Origin: Phytopseudomonas dryadis
GTDB taxonomy: Bacteria > Pseudomonadota > Gammaproteobacteria > Pseudomonadales > Pseudomonadaceae
Length of the DNA stretch: 64,000 nucleotides
Direction of reading: 5' to 3'
Assembly: GCF_004327355.1 (NCBI RefSeq)
Contig: NZ_QJUM01000023.1
Location: 37,595 to 101,594, forward strand
Position numbers and translations under genes: made by a program
Shown: positions 41,435-50,774 of the stretch, one piece after another
Layout: each line of letters begins with the position of its first letter
Numbering within the stretch: position 1 is the stretch's first letter
The notes under the pieces: model-generated
Database searches by the model: none
Told to the model about the DNA's origin: nothing
What the model saw: only the letters and a program-made list of their open reading frames with translations

Positions 41435-42985
41435 ATGAAGTTCGCGTACAACCCTCTCGCCCTGTCGCTGGCCTGCCTGCTTACAGCGGGCAGCCTGACT
41501 CCCGCACTCGCCCAGGCGGCCCAGGAAGACGACCTGCCGGTGGCAGAACCTGCCGACTACAACCCGGACCTGGACCTGGCCTTCGCGCGCGAGTACTACG
41601 CCCAGAACGGCCTGGCCGCAGCCGCCGAGCCCAGCGTGCCGACACCGCAGCCGGCGCCACGCAAGGTGCGCCGGAAACTGGTGCAGGTCGAGGAAACCGA
41701 GACCGTGCAACTGATGCTCAACCAGGGCCGCCTGCTGCAGTTGCCCCGCGCCGCGGCCAACATCATGGTGGCCAATCCGGAAATCGCCAGCTACCAGGTG
41801 CCCACGCCGGGTAGCGTCTTCGTCTTCGCCAAGGCCCCCGGCACCACGACCCTCTATGCCCTGGATGCCAATGACGAGGTGATCTCGGCGATTCGCCTGG
41901 TGGCCAGCCAGGACATGGCCGCCCTCGGCCGCCTCAGCGAGCAGTTGGCCAACGAAATCCCCGGTTCCCAGGTGGAGTTCGTCCCCTCCGGCAGCAGCCT
42001 GATCGTGCGCGGCAGCGTGCGCACGCCGCAGCAGGCCAAACAGGTCATGGACAGCGTGGAAGCCAACCTCGGCGCCGAATCCAGCCGGGCTGGCGCCAAT
42101 GGCGCCGCCGGCGGCGCGCCCGCCCAAGGTGCCCAGGGCCGCGCGCCGAGGGTGATCAACCAGTTGAAAGTCGAGCTGTCCGCCCAGGTCAATATCAGCG
42201 TACGCATCGTCGAAGTCTCGCGCAGCCTGACGTCCTCACTGGGCCTGAACTGGGATATCGCGCTGAAGGATGGCAACTACTTCCTGCGCAACGGCACCTC
42301 GCTGTTCGACGCCACTACCGGCGCCTTCAGCGGCTCCAGCGTGACCAATGCCGTGGCCGGCGGCTTCCACCGCAACGGCTCGACCACCGTGGCCGGCCTG
42401 CTCACGGCATTGTCGAACGACGGCCTGGCCACCGTGCTGGCCGAGCCCAACCTGACCGCCATGTCCGGAGAAACCGCGGGTTTCGCTGCCGGCGGCGAGG
42501 TACCGATCGTCATCGTCACCAACAACCAGGTAACCATCGACTTCAAGCAGTACGGGGTGATCATGCGCATGACCCCGACCCTGCTGTCGCCCAAGCGTAT
42601 CAGCCTGCACGTCGCCCCGGAGGTCAGCGACCTCTCCGATGAAGGTTCGGTGACCCTGGAGGGCTTCACCATTCCCGCGTTCAAGGTACGTCGCGCCGAT
42701 ACCACGGTGGAACTGGCCAGCGGCCAGAGCTTCGCCCTCGCCGGCATGCTGCGCAGCAACATCAGCCAGCAGGTCAGCAACGTTCCCGGCCTGAAGAGCA
42801 TTCCCGGCCTCGGCAGGCTGTTCGAGACCGAGACCAGCGACCAGGAAGATACCGAACTGGTGATCATCGCCACCGCCTACGTGGTCGAGCCCACCGCCCC
42901 CGGCGACCTGCAGACCCCCGGGCGTGGCATCCGTGCCCTCGACGCCCAGCTGCCTGCCCAGGCCACTGCCGGCTATCTGTTCTGA
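41435..42985 (+). CDS. rcpA: Tad pilus secretin RcpA/CpaC
   Basis: 516 residues with a Sec signal (ALSLACLLTAGSLTPALAQA). A pilus/secretin N-domain (QLMLNQGRLLQLPRAAANIMVANPEIAS), a BON-like segment (FVPSGSSLIVRGSVRTPQQA) and the secretin core (LLTALSNDGLATVLAEPNLTAMSGETAGFAAGGEVPI; VSNVPGLKSIPGLGRLF; EDTELVIIATAYVVEP) follow. It forms the outer-membrane channel through which Flp fibres leave. An Ala/Gly-rich insertion (about residues 211-230) separates the BON-like and core parts. Confidence 0.94.
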   Translation: MKFAYNPLALSLACLLTAGSLTPALAQAAQEDDLPVAEPADYNPDLDLAFAREYYAQNGLAAAAEPSVPTPQPAPRKVRRKLVQVEETETVQLMLNQGRLLQLPRAAANIMVANPEIASYQVPTPGSVFVFAKAPGTTTLYALDANDEVISAIRLVASQDMAALGRLSEQLANEIPGSQVEFVPSGSSLIVRGSVRTPQQAKQVMDSVEANLGAESSRAGANGAAGGAPAQGAQGRAPRVINQLKVELSAQVNISVRIVEVSRSLTSSLGLNWDIALKDGNYFLRNGTSLFDATTGAFSGSSVTNAVAGGFHRNGSTTVAGLLTALSNDGLATVLAEPNLTAMSGETAGFAAGGEVPIVIVTNNQVTIDFKQYGVIMRMTPTLLSPKRISLHVAPEVSDLSDEGSVTLEGFTIPAFKVRRADTTVELASGQSFALAGMLRSNISQQVSNVPGLKSIPGLGRLFETETSDQEDTELVIIATAYVVEPTAPGDLQTPGRGIRALDAQLPAQATAGYLF

Positions 42986-42996
42986 GGAGAACCGCC

Positions 42997-43647
42997 ATGC
43001 CCCTTCGTCCCTTGCTGTCGCTCCTGGCGCTGGTCCTGTTGGCCAGTGGTTGCGACCGCCACGTCAACCAGTTGCGCGAAAGCCGCTTCGCGCCCTATGA
43101 CACGGCGGCTCAGGCCAGGGTGGCGCCGTCCGCCCTGGTGGCGTCGCTGCAGGCCTCGGGTAACGGCAGTTTCACCGCCGACTCCCTGGCCAACCTCAAC
43201 ACCCTGTTGCGCGCCCAGGGCCGTCTGTCACGGCAGACCCTGACCCTGCAGCCCTACACCCCCACCGGCGAACGCCTGGCCGCACGCCTGGCCGACGTGC
43301 TGCGCGAACAGGGCGCGCCAGCCGATCAGGTAATCGTCATGCCATCGCGGCTGGAAGCCGCGAGCGCCAGCGACTGGGACCTGCAGGTGGTCTCCGAGGC
43401 CCTGGTGGTCACGGTGCCGGACTGCAGCATCGCCGACCCGAAAGCCTGGACGGTCAAACCCTATGAGGCGGTCGGTCCCCTGGGATGCGCCAACCGCGCC
43501 AACATCGCCCGCATGGTCTCCGATCCCCGCGACCTGATGCGCCCGCAAACGCTGGACGCCGGCGACGGCATGGCGGCGGTGAACGCCGTTGGCCGCTACC
43601 ACGATGACGAGATCCGCGAACTGCTCGACATCGACTTCCAGGACTAA
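42997..43647 (+). CDS. CpaD-family pilus lipoprotein
   Basis: 216 residues with a lipobox (LLASGC, Cys near 19). The body has LTLQPYTPTGERLAARLADVL, a peptidoglycan-binding-like alpha/beta segment, and PLGCANRANIARMVSDPRDLMRPQ, the CpaD signature around a Cys-Ala-Asn. CpaD-type lipoproteins assist secretin assembly. GAGGAG precedes the ATG and the secretin stop is 11 bases upstream. In P. aeruginosa this slot is not always annotated. Confidence 0.85.
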   Translation: MPLRPLLSLLALVLLASGCDRHVNQLRESRFAPYDTAAQARVAPSALVASLQASGNGSFTADSLANLNTLLRAQGRLSRQTLTLQPYTPTGERLAARLADVLREQGAPADQVIVMPSRLEAASASDWDLQVVSEALVVTVPDCSIADPKAWTVKPYEAVGPLGCANRANIARMVSDPRDLMRPQTLDAGDGMAAVNAVGRYHDDEIRELLDIDFQD

Positions 43648-43678
43648 GCCCACCGGCTGGCGCAAAGAGAACCGCGAC

Positions 43679-44908
43679 ATGAATGACACCTCGCTGAACA
43701 CACGCCAGACTCCGGCGGACCTGATGCTGTTCGCCGCCGACGGCGAGCAGGCCAGCCACTATGGCCAGCACCTGGCCCGCCTCGGCAGCACGGCCGCTCA
43801 GGCCCGTGCCGGCGGTCTGGCCGCCGCCATCGACTGGAGCCGCCGCCATCCGTCCCCGGAGATACTGCTGGTCGACCTCGATGGCGACCCGCTGCCCCTG
43901 CAATCGCTCGCCGAATTGAGCGAAGTCTGCGACCCGGCCTGCCACATCATCGCCCTGGGCGGCAAACAGGATGTCGACCTGTACCGCAGCCTGCTGCACA
44001 GCGGCGTATTCGACTACCTGCTCAAGCCGGTATCGCTGGATCTGCTGGCCAGCACCCTGGCTCGCGCCCGCGGCGTCGGCCACGGCGATCCCCACGGCGT
44101 GCGCAGCGGGCGTACCATCGCCGTCACCGGCAGTTCCGGCGGCTGCGGCACCAGCACCGTGGTCGCCGGCCTCGGCCTGCTGCTGTCGCAACAGCGCCAC
44201 ACCGCCACCGCGGTGGTCGACTTCGACCGCAGCAACGGCGACCAGAACCTGCTGCTCGGCTACGACGGCGAAGCCGGCCTGGCCGGCGCCCTGTCCAGCA
44301 GCGAGATCGACACCCGCCTGCTGCAACGGGCCATGGGCCGGATCAACGAACGCCTGCACCTGCTCGCCCAGGCCCCGCTACTGCGCAACGCCGCAGCGTT
44401 CGACAGCGAACACCTGCTCGACCTCGGCGGCAACCTGTGCCGCCTGTTCAATCAGGTGATCTGGGATCTGCCGGCCGGCTGCCCGCCCGGTAGCCTGGAG
44501 GTGCTGGCCCACGCCCAGACACGCATCCTGCTCACCGACCTGAGCGTGCAGGACGCGCGCAACCTGCATCGCCTGCTGCGCGAGATCGGTGACGAAAGCG
44601 AAGGCCAGCAACTGCTGGTGGTGGCCAATGCCGCACGCGACCATGCCGCGCCGGTGGTCGAACGCGCCCAGTTCGAGGACTTCATCGAGCGTCGCATCGA
44701 CCTGCTGCTGCCGCATGCCGGCAACGCCCTGGCCACCAGCCTGCTCGCCGGGCCGCTGCGACTGGAGGGCGCGCCGGCCTTCCAGAATGCCCTGCTGGAG
44801 CTGGCCGACCTGGCCACCGGGCACACGCCGAAACGCAACGCCAGCGTCTCGGGCAGCCTGATCGCCCGCCTCAAACAGGCCCTGAACCGTCAGCGGCCCG
44901 CGGCCTGA
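43679..44908 (+). CDS. tadZ: Tad pilus localisation ATPase TadZ/CpaE
   Basis: 409 residues. The N-terminal 140 are an atypical receiver-like domain (DLMLFAADGEQASHYGQHLA, HIIALGGKQDVDLYRSLLHS, FDYLLKPVSLDLLA); the rest is a ParA/MinD fold with SSGGCGTSTVVAGLGLLL near 153-170, TAVVDFDRSNGDQNLLLGY and VIWDLPAGCPPGS. The deviant Walker A has Thr where the nucleotide-contacting Lys is usual. TadZ marks the pole for pilus assembly. The frame is open to 43589, but ATG 43679 fits. It precedes tadA by 13 bases. Confidence 0.9.
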   Translation: MNDTSLNTRQTPADLMLFAADGEQASHYGQHLARLGSTAAQARAGGLAAAIDWSRRHPSPEILLVDLDGDPLPLQSLAELSEVCDPACHIIALGGKQDVDLYRSLLHSGVFDYLLKPVSLDLLASTLARARGVGHGDPHGVRSGRTIAVTGSSGGCGTSTVVAGLGLLLSQQRHTATAVVDFDRSNGDQNLLLGYDGEAGLAGALSSSEIDTRLLQRAMGRINERLHLLAQAPLLRNAAAFDSEHLLDLGGNLCRLFNQVIWDLPAGCPPGSLEVLAHAQTRILLTDLSVQDARNLHRLLREIGDESEGQQLLVVANAARDHAAPVVERAQFEDFIERRIDLLLPHAGNALATSLLAGPLRLEGAPAFQNALLELADLATGHTPKRNASVSGSLIARLKQALNRQRPAA

Positions 44909-44921
44909 GAGGAACCTGCCC

Positions 44922-46289
44922 ATGCTCATCCGCCACCCCAACAGAATCCGCGAACCGCGCAAGCCCGTCGCCGCGCAGCCGGCCGTCGAATCCACCCAGG
45001 AGATTCGCGCCACCAGCGTGCAGCGCAACGCCCAGGCCCGTCCCGGCGACAGCCTCGGCGCCCAGCATCGCAAGCTGATCCGCGGCTACCTGTACGACCA
45101 GATCGACCCGCTGAAGGCGGCGGCCATGGGCCGCGACAAGCTGCGCGGGCAGATCGAGACGCTGATCCGGCGCATCTGCGACGACAACCGCCTGCAGCTG
45201 TCGCGCCAGGAAGAGGAAACCATCGCCGAGGAAATGCTCAACGAGATGGTCGGCATCGGCCCCATCGAGCCACTGCTGGCCGACGATTCGGTGAACGACA
45301 TCCTGGTCAACGGCGCCGGCCAGGTGTTCGTCGAACGCTTCGGCAAGCTGGAACTGTCGTCGATCACCTTCGTCGACGAAGAGCACGTGTTCAACACCGC
45401 CCAGCGCATCGCCGCGGCGGTGGGCCGGCGCATCGACGAGAGCCACCCGATGGTCGACGCGCGCCTGGCCGACGGTAGCCGGGTCAACGTCATCACCTAC
45501 CCGCTGGCGATCGACGGCACCACCATCTCGATCCGCAAGTTCATGCGCCGCAACATGTCCCTGGAGAACCTCGCCGAGCGCGGCGCGTTGTCCATGGAGA
45601 TGGTCGAGGTGTTGCGCCGGGCCATGGTCGCCAAGCTCAACATCATCGTCTCCGGCGGTACCGGCGCGGGCAAGACCACCCTGCTCAACGCCCTGTCGCA
45701 GAAGATCAGCGATGAAGACCGGATCATCACCATCGAGGACGCCGCCGAGCTGCAACTGCAGCAGATCCACGTGGTACGCCTGGAAACCCGCCCGGTCAGC
45801 GCCGAGGGCACCGGCAAGGTCGACCAGCGCGACCTGGTGCGCAACGCCCTGCGCATGCGCCCGGACCGCATCATCCTCGGCGAGGTGCGCGGCGGCGAGA
45901 GCTTCGACATGCTGCAGGCGATGAACACCGGCCACGACGGCTCGCTGTGCACGGTACACGCCAATACCCCGCGCGACGCCATCATGCGCCTGGAGAACAT
46001 GGTGATGATGGCCAGCATGCAGTTGCCGCTGGAAGCCATCCGCCGGCAGATCGCCAGCGCGGTGAACCTGATCGTGCAGGTCGAGCGCATGCGCGACGGC
46101 GGCCGCCGCATCGTCTCGATCACCGAGGTCTGCGGCATGGAGAACGACGTGATCCAGAGCCAGGAGCTGTTCGCCTTCAAGACCAGCAGCATCGACGCCC
46201 AGGGCCGCCTGGCCGGCCAGTACCTCGCCAGCGGCCAGCGCCCGCAGTTCTACGCCAGCCACGCCCACCTGTTCGAGGGCCAGCACTGA
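44922..46289 (+). CDS. tadA: Tad secretion ATPase TadA/CpaF
   Basis: 455 residues, hexameric motor for pilus extrusion and probably retraction. The N-terminal domain includes GIGPIEPLLADDSVNDILVNG. Walker A is SGGTGAGKTTLLNALS with Lys251; the Asp box IITIEDAAELQL, Walker B RPDRIILGEVRGGES and His box GHDGSLCTVHANTPRDA complete the VirB11/CpaF set. It starts 13 bases after tadZ and overlaps tadB by one base. Confidence 0.96.
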   Translation: MLIRHPNRIREPRKPVAAQPAVESTQEIRATSVQRNAQARPGDSLGAQHRKLIRGYLYDQIDPLKAAAMGRDKLRGQIETLIRRICDDNRLQLSRQEEETIAEEMLNEMVGIGPIEPLLADDSVNDILVNGAGQVFVERFGKLELSSITFVDEEHVFNTAQRIAAAVGRRIDESHPMVDARLADGSRVNVITYPLAIDGTTISIRKFMRRNMSLENLAERGALSMEMVEVLRRAMVAKLNIIVSGGTGAGKTTLLNALSQKISDEDRIITIEDAAELQLQQIHVVRLETRPVSAEGTGKVDQRDLVRNALRMRPDRIILGEVRGGESFDMLQAMNTGHDGSLCTVHANTPRDAIMRLENMVMMASMQLPLEAIRRQIASAVNLIVQVERMRDGGRRIVSITEVCGMENDVIQSQELFAFKTSSIDAQGRLAGQYLASGQRPQFYASHAHLFEGQH

Positions 46290-47278
46290 TGGACGCGGTA
46301 CTCGACCTGCTGACCCTGCTGGTATTCGTCGCGGTGATCCTCGCCGTGCTCGCCGCGCGCAGCCTGTCCGGCCGCGGGCAGAACGACAAGGCGGTGACGC
46401 AGCGCCTGCGGCAGCTCAAGGAAGCGCTGGACGGCCCGCGCCAGCACACGGGCGACCGGCCAACGGTCGAGGGCATCCTGCTCGATATGCAACGCACGCC
46501 GTTCGCCGAGCTGCCCGTGCTCGGCCCGCGCATCGCCCGGGTCTGGCTGGGCCTCAGCGTGCTGGGCTGGCAGAACAATCTGGGCATGCGCGTGGCGCTG
46601 ACCGCCCTGGCCAGCCTGATGATCGGCGTGCTGCTCGGCCGCGAGACGCCCTTGCCGTTGCTCGCCGGCCTGCTGCTGAGCCTGCTGGCGTTCGTCGTGC
46701 TGGCGATGCTGGGCTATCGCAACGGCATGGCCAAGCACCTGCGCGAGCTCAGGCAGAGCCTGCCGGAGGCCATCGACGCGGTGACCCGCACCGCACGGGC
46801 GGGGGTGCCGGTGAGCAACGCCTTCGCCCTGGTCGGGCCGAACCTGTCCGGGCCGCTGGCCCTGGAGTTCGCCCTGATCGACAACTGGCTGCGCCTCGGC
46901 GTACCGCTGCGCCAGGCCATGCAGGATTCGGCGCGGCGCATTCCGCTCAACGAATACCGCTTCTTCGCGGTGATCCTGATCATCAACCAGGAAGCCGGCG
47001 GACGCCTGGGCGAAACCCTGGACCGGCTGTCCACCACCCTGCGCGACCGCCAGGAACTGCACCTGAAGATCCAGGCCAAGACCTCCGAGGCCCGCGCCTC
47101 GGCGAAGATCGTCGCCTCCCTGGTGCCCTTCGCCCTGGGCTACATGTACCTCAACTCGCCCAAGGACTTTCACTTCCTGCTGAACGATCCCACCGGCAAC
47201 GTCGTGCTGTTCTACGCCTTCGGCAGCGTGGCCCTGGGCCTGACGCTCACCCACCTGATGGTCAGGAGGGTGTCATGA
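46289..47278 (+). CDS. tadB: Tad inner-membrane platform protein TadB
   Basis: 329 residues with an N-terminal helix (LLTLLVFVAVILAVLAA), a pair of helices near 110-150 and two at the C-terminus, around a cytoplasmic GspF/T2SSF domain (LREIRQSLPEAIDAVTR-like LRELRQSLPEAIDAVTRTA, RAGVPVSNAFALVG, ILIINQEAGGRLGETLDRL). It anchors TadA. The start ATG lies in the tadA stop (TGATG); the same frame is open further upstream only inside tadA. It overlaps tadC by four bases. Confidence 0.93.
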   Translation: MDAVLDLLTLLVFVAVILAVLAARSLSGRGQNDKAVTQRLRQLKEALDGPRQHTGDRPTVEGILLDMQRTPFAELPVLGPRIARVWLGLSVLGWQNNLGMRVALTALASLMIGVLLGRETPLPLLAGLLLSLLAFVVLAMLGYRNGMAKHLRELRQSLPEAIDAVTRTARAGVPVSNAFALVGPNLSGPLALEFALIDNWLRLGVPLRQAMQDSARRIPLNEYRFFAVILIINQEAGGRLGETLDRLSTTLRDRQELHLKIQAKTSEARASAKIVASLVPFALGYMYLNSPKDFHFLLNDPTGNVVLFYAFGSVALGLTLTHLMVRRVS

Positions 47279-48273
47279 ACAGTTGGCTCGACGAGCCCAT
47301 GGCCAGCGTTGCCCTGGCCATCCTGCTGGCCGGTGTCGGCCTGCTGCTGATCGCCCTGCATCAGCGGCGCCGCCCGGTTGCCCTGCGCGAGCGCCTGCAA
47401 CCCGGCACTCAACGCACCACCCGGCAAGGCGCCACCCAGCGGGGTGCCGCCCAGCGGGATGCCGCCCAAAGCAACGATATCCTGCGCCAGCAAGGCCTGC
47501 AGTTGCCGCCGCGCCTGCTGGCCCTGCTGCTGCCGTTGGCGCGCTTCGGCGAAAGCCTCTCCGGCACCGAGCACGATCGGCACACGCTGCGCCGCCTGCT
47601 GGCCATGGCCGGCCTGCGCAGCCAGGAAGCCCTCGGCCTGCTGATGGTCGGCAAGTATGCCCTCGGTCTGCTGCTGGCCGGCGTGGTGCTGTTCGGCGTC
47701 CTGGAACCCGGCTCGCGCCTGGGTCTCAACGGCCTGGCCGGTGGCCTGATCGCCCTGTTCGTCGGCACCACCCTGCCGGAGGTCTGGCTCAAGCTGCGCA
47801 GCGCCCGGCGCGGCGAGCGCCTGGAGCGCAGCCTGCCGGACGGCCTCGACCTGATGGTGATCTGCGCCGAGGCCGGCCTGCCCCTGGGCCGGGTGCTGCA
47901 AGTGGTGTCCAAGGAACTGACCCTGTCCGCCCCGGAGCTGGCCGACGAACTGCGCTACACCTACGCCGAACTGCAGATCCTCAGCGACCGCCCGCGCGCC
48001 CTGCTCAACCTCGCCGAACGCACCGGCGCCAAAGGCATCGAGAGCATGGTCGCCACCCTGATCCAGGCCGAACGCTACGGCACCCCGCTGTCCCAGGCCC
48101 TGCGCACCATTTCCGAGGAAAGCCGCAAGACCCTGATCCTCACCCTGGAGGAACGCGCCGGCAAGCTGCCCGCCCAGCTCAGCGTGCCCCTGATGACCCT
48201 GATCCTGCCCCCTATCGTGGCGATGATGGGCGCACCGGCCATGGTGCGCGTCATCCGCCTGCTCAGCCAATGA
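47275..48273 (+). CDS. tadC: Tad inner-membrane platform protein TadC
   Basis: 332 residues, second GspF-type platform protein. An N-terminal helix (ASVALAILLAGVGLLLIAL) is followed by a polar Gln/Arg/Ala-rich linker encoded by three imperfect 15-base repeats (47431-47475), then helices near 120-160 and the T2SSF domain (LPDGLDLMVICAEAGLPLGRVL, MVATLIQAERYGTPLSQALRT) and a C-terminal helix. The ATGA overlap with tadB shows coupling. Confidence 0.93.
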   Translation: MNSWLDEPMASVALAILLAGVGLLLIALHQRRRPVALRERLQPGTQRTTRQGATQRGAAQRDAAQSNDILRQQGLQLPPRLLALLLPLARFGESLSGTEHDRHTLRRLLAMAGLRSQEALGLLMVGKYALGLLLAGVVLFGVLEPGSRLGLNGLAGGLIALFVGTTLPEVWLKLRSARRGERLERSLPDGLDLMVICAEAGLPLGRVLQVVSKELTLSAPELADELRYTYAELQILSDRPRALLNLAERTGAKGIESMVATLIQAERYGTPLSQALRTISEESRKTLILTLEERAGKLPAQLSVPLMTLILPPIVAMMGAPAMVRVIRLLSQ

Positions 48274-48287
48274 CACGAGAATCCGCC

Positions 48288-49139
48288 ATGCCCGCCTATC
48301 GTCCCGTCCTGCTGCCTGCCCTGTTCGCACTGCTGCTCAGCGGCTGTGCCGGCATCGCGCCGTTGTCCTCACAGGCGCCCCTCGGCAAGGAGGCGCGCGA
48401 GGCCCTGAAACTGGCCCACACCCTGCGCGACAACCAGCGCCTGCAGGCAGCCCACGAGGTCTATGCGCGCATGGACGAACGCGGCCAGCTGGATGGCAGC
48501 TACCTGCTGGAATACGCCACGGTCGCCGCCGCGGTGCGCCCGCCCCAGGAAGCCCTGGCGCTGTACGAACGGGCACGCCTGAGCCTGGGCGGCGACATCC
48601 AGGCCATGCCCGCCGAGCAACGCCTGGCACTGTGCAACGGCGTCGGCCGCGCACACCTGGCGCTCGGCCGGGCGCAGCGGGCCGAAGGGGATTTCCGTTG
48701 CGCGCTCGAGACCGACTCCGCCAACCCGCAGGCGCACAACGGCCTGGGCGTGGCCCTGAACCTGCAGGGCCACGACGAACAGGCCCGCCAGCAGTTCGAA
48801 CAGGCGCTGCACAGCGATCCCGGCTACAGTCCGGCACTGAACAACCTGGCCCTGTCCTGGCTGGCCAATGGCGACAGCAGCCAGGCCATCGGCCTGCTCA
48901 ACCAGGCACGCGGACAAGGCGATATCTCGCTACAACTCAACCTCGCCCTGGCCTATGTGATTGCCGGCCATGACGACACGGCCAAGCGCGTCCTGCTCGA
49001 CAACCTGGAAGAGGAGTACGCCACCCGGATTCTCGACGGATTCCGCGCCGCCCGGGAGCGGATTCAGGGCGGTGCGCCCCTGGCCAGCGAACTGCTGGCC
49101 GCCAGCCAGCAACCCCTGGCCCTGAAAGAGCGGGATTGA
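48288..49139 (+). CDS. tadD: TPR lipoprotein TadD
   Basis: 283 residues with a lipobox (LLLSGC, Cys near 20) and four or five TPR-like helix pairs (LAHTLRDNQRLQAAHEVYARMD, VGRAHLALGRAQRAEGDFRCALE, AHNGLGVALNLQGHDEQARQQFEQAL, ALNNLALSWLANGDSSQAI). TadD acts as a pilotin-like factor for the secretin. An alternative ATG at 48270 overlaps the tadC stop (ATGA) and would add six residues; 48288 gives the better lipoprotein signal. Confidence 0.9.
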   Translation: MPAYRPVLLPALFALLLSGCAGIAPLSSQAPLGKEAREALKLAHTLRDNQRLQAAHEVYARMDERGQLDGSYLLEYATVAAAVRPPQEALALYERARLSLGGDIQAMPAEQRLALCNGVGRAHLALGRAQRAEGDFRCALETDSANPQAHNGLGVALNLQGHDEQARQQFEQALHSDPGYSPALNNLALSWLANGDSSQAIGLLNQARGQGDISLQLNLALAYVIAGHDDTAKRVLLDNLEEEYATRILDGFRAARERIQGGAPLASELLAASQQPLALKERD

Positions 49140-49142
49140 GCC

Positions 49143-49658
49143 ATGCACCCGGCCAATCCCCGTGCGCTGCTGCGCCGACAGGACGGCGTCACCGCGGTGG
49201 AGACCGCGCTGATCCTGCCGGTGCTGCTGTTCGGCGTGATGATGATCTTCGAGCTGGCGCGTATCGCCCTGATGATCGGCGTCGGCAGCCTGTCCCTGGA
49301 ACGCGCCCTGCAGGACTTCCGCCAGGATCGCGCGTTCTACCAACAGAGCCCGGACACCCTGCAGGAGGCCATCGAGACGCGCCTGGTGGAAGGTTCCTAC
49401 GGGTTGCTCGACGAGAGCGAGCTACAGGTTGACCTGCTGGCCTTCGACAACCTGCGCCAGTTCGGTGGCGGCGAAGCCGATGCCGAACTCGACGCCGCCG
49501 ATGCCTCGCCTCCGGTACTCAGCGTCACCGTCGACATGAGCCAGCGCTTCATCACGCCGCTGCCGGCGCTGTTCGGTCTCGGCGACGCCTTCCAGTACCA
49601 GTACCGGCAACTGCTCGGCAACCTGACCAGCGAAAGCGAAACGGAGTCGGAAGAATGA
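49143..49658 (+). CDS. tadE: TadE-type minor pseudopilin
   Basis: 171 residues. A basic leader ending RRQDG is followed by VTAVETALILPVLLFGVMMI, the type IVb prepilin-like motif with Glu at +5. The hydrophobic helix is followed by a periplasmic beta-rich domain and an acidic Glu/Ser tail. TadE/TadF pseudopilins are processed by TadV and prime pilus assembly. It begins three bases after tadD and overlaps the next gene by four bases. Confidence 0.9.
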   Translation: MHPANPRALLRRQDGVTAVETALILPVLLFGVMMIFELARIALMIGVGSLSLERALQDFRQDRAFYQQSPDTLQEAIETRLVEGSYGLLDESELQVDLLAFDNLRQFGGGEADAELDAADASPPVLSVTVDMSQRFITPLPALFGLGDAFQYQYRQLLGNLTSESETESEE

Positions 49659-50233
49659 GAGCGGCACCCGGCAAGCAGCGCGGCAACGCCCTGGTGGAAA
49701 GCGCCCTCTCCCTGCCACTGCTGATCGGCGCGGCGCTGTTGATCGGCGACTTGTACAACATCAGCCTGGCCCGTGCGCATCTGGAGCAGTCGGCCACGAC
49801 CATCGCCAATACCCTGTCCATGCAGAACCGCCTGGACCGCGACGGCCTGCAGGCCCTCATCGACCAGGCGGCAAGCCCCGATATCCTCGGCGACTACGAA
49901 TTGCTGATCAGCAAGGTCGGCATCGACCGCAGCATGTCCTGGAAACCCTTGCGCCGCGGCAGCGCGGAAGGGCTGTGCCCCGAATACGCGGAAGGCGATC
50001 GCTACACCGGCGAATTGCCGGAAGAACGAACGGCCGCGGACGATGACCAGACACTGCTCGACACCTCATTGCTGGTGGTGCAGCTGTGCCGCAACAGCGA
50101 CGACCTGGCGCTCAGCAATGGCCTGCTGCAGGACAAGGACATGCAGGCCATCGCCTTCGGCCGCATGCTCTACAACACTGTCGAACTGGACCAGGCGCTG
50201 AGCGAGGAAGCCGGCGTGGACGACGAAGAGTGA
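49655..50233 (+). CDS. tadF: TadF-type minor pseudopilin
   Basis: 192 residues with leader MRAAPGKQRG and NALVESALSLPLLIGAALLI, again a Gly/+5 Glu prepilin pattern, then a periplasmic domain with two Cys (GLCPEY, VQLCRNSD) and an acidic tail. It is coupled to tadE by an ATGA overlap. The name TadF is by position and pattern; sequence conservation in this family is low. Confidence 0.82.
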   Translation: MRAAPGKQRGNALVESALSLPLLIGAALLIGDLYNISLARAHLEQSATTIANTLSMQNRLDRDGLQALIDQAASPDILGDYELLISKVGIDRSMSWKPLRRGSAEGLCPEYAEGDRYTGELPEERTAADDDQTLLDTSLLVVQLCRNSDDLALSNGLLQDKDMQAIAFGRMLYNTVELDQALSEEAGVDDEE

Positions 50234-50324
50234 GCACTGGCCGCCGGCGAACATGAAGACCTTTTAACTTGCTGGCCGCTGCCCCTGCCCTTTTACTGCG
50301 CGCTCGTTCCAACGGACCCTCAGC

Positions 50325-50774
50325 ATGCCTGCCCATCCCACTCAGCACCCCGGCGACCCCAGCCAGGCCAACGCGTCAGACCGTCTCAAACGCCTGGCCT
50401 ACCTGCTGCTGGCCTACCTGAGCCTGGGCTGCGCGATTCTCGGCGTGATCCTGCCCGGTCTGCCCGCCACCGAATTCGTCCTGCTGGCCGCCTGGGCCTC
50501 GGCCAAGAGCTCGCCGCGCCTGCATCACTGGCTGCAGCGACATCGCCTGTTCGGCCCCCTGCTGCGCGACTGGCGGGCCGGCCTGGTGGCGCGCCGCAGC
50601 AAGTGGATCGCCAGCCTGAGCATGCTGCTGTGCTTCAGCCTGCTGCTCTGGCACCAGCCACCGCTGTGGCTGCTGCTGTCGGCCGGCGCCGGCATGGCAT
50701 GCGGCGCCGGGTGGCTGTGGTCGCGGGCAGAACCGCCACGACCGGCCGATGCAGGCCTGGAACGCAGCCGCTAG
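50325..50774 (+). CDS. DUF454 (YbaN-like) inner membrane protein
   Basis: 149 residues with three or four helices. LAYLSLGCAILGVILPGLPATEFVLLAAWASAKSSPRLHHW is the clear DUF454 signature, followed by FGPLLRDWRAGLVARRSKW. E. coli YbaN is of unknown role. It stands 91 bases behind tadF and may be co-transcribed or have its own promoter; DUF454 genes are not usual Tad parts. Confidence 0.87.
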   Translation: MPAHPTQHPGDPSQANASDRLKRLAYLLLAYLSLGCAILGVILPGLPATEFVLLAAWASAKSSPRLHHWLQRHRLFGPLLRDWRAGLVARRSKWIASLSMLLCFSLLLWHQPPLWLLLSAGAGMACGAGWLWSRAEPPRPADAGLERSR

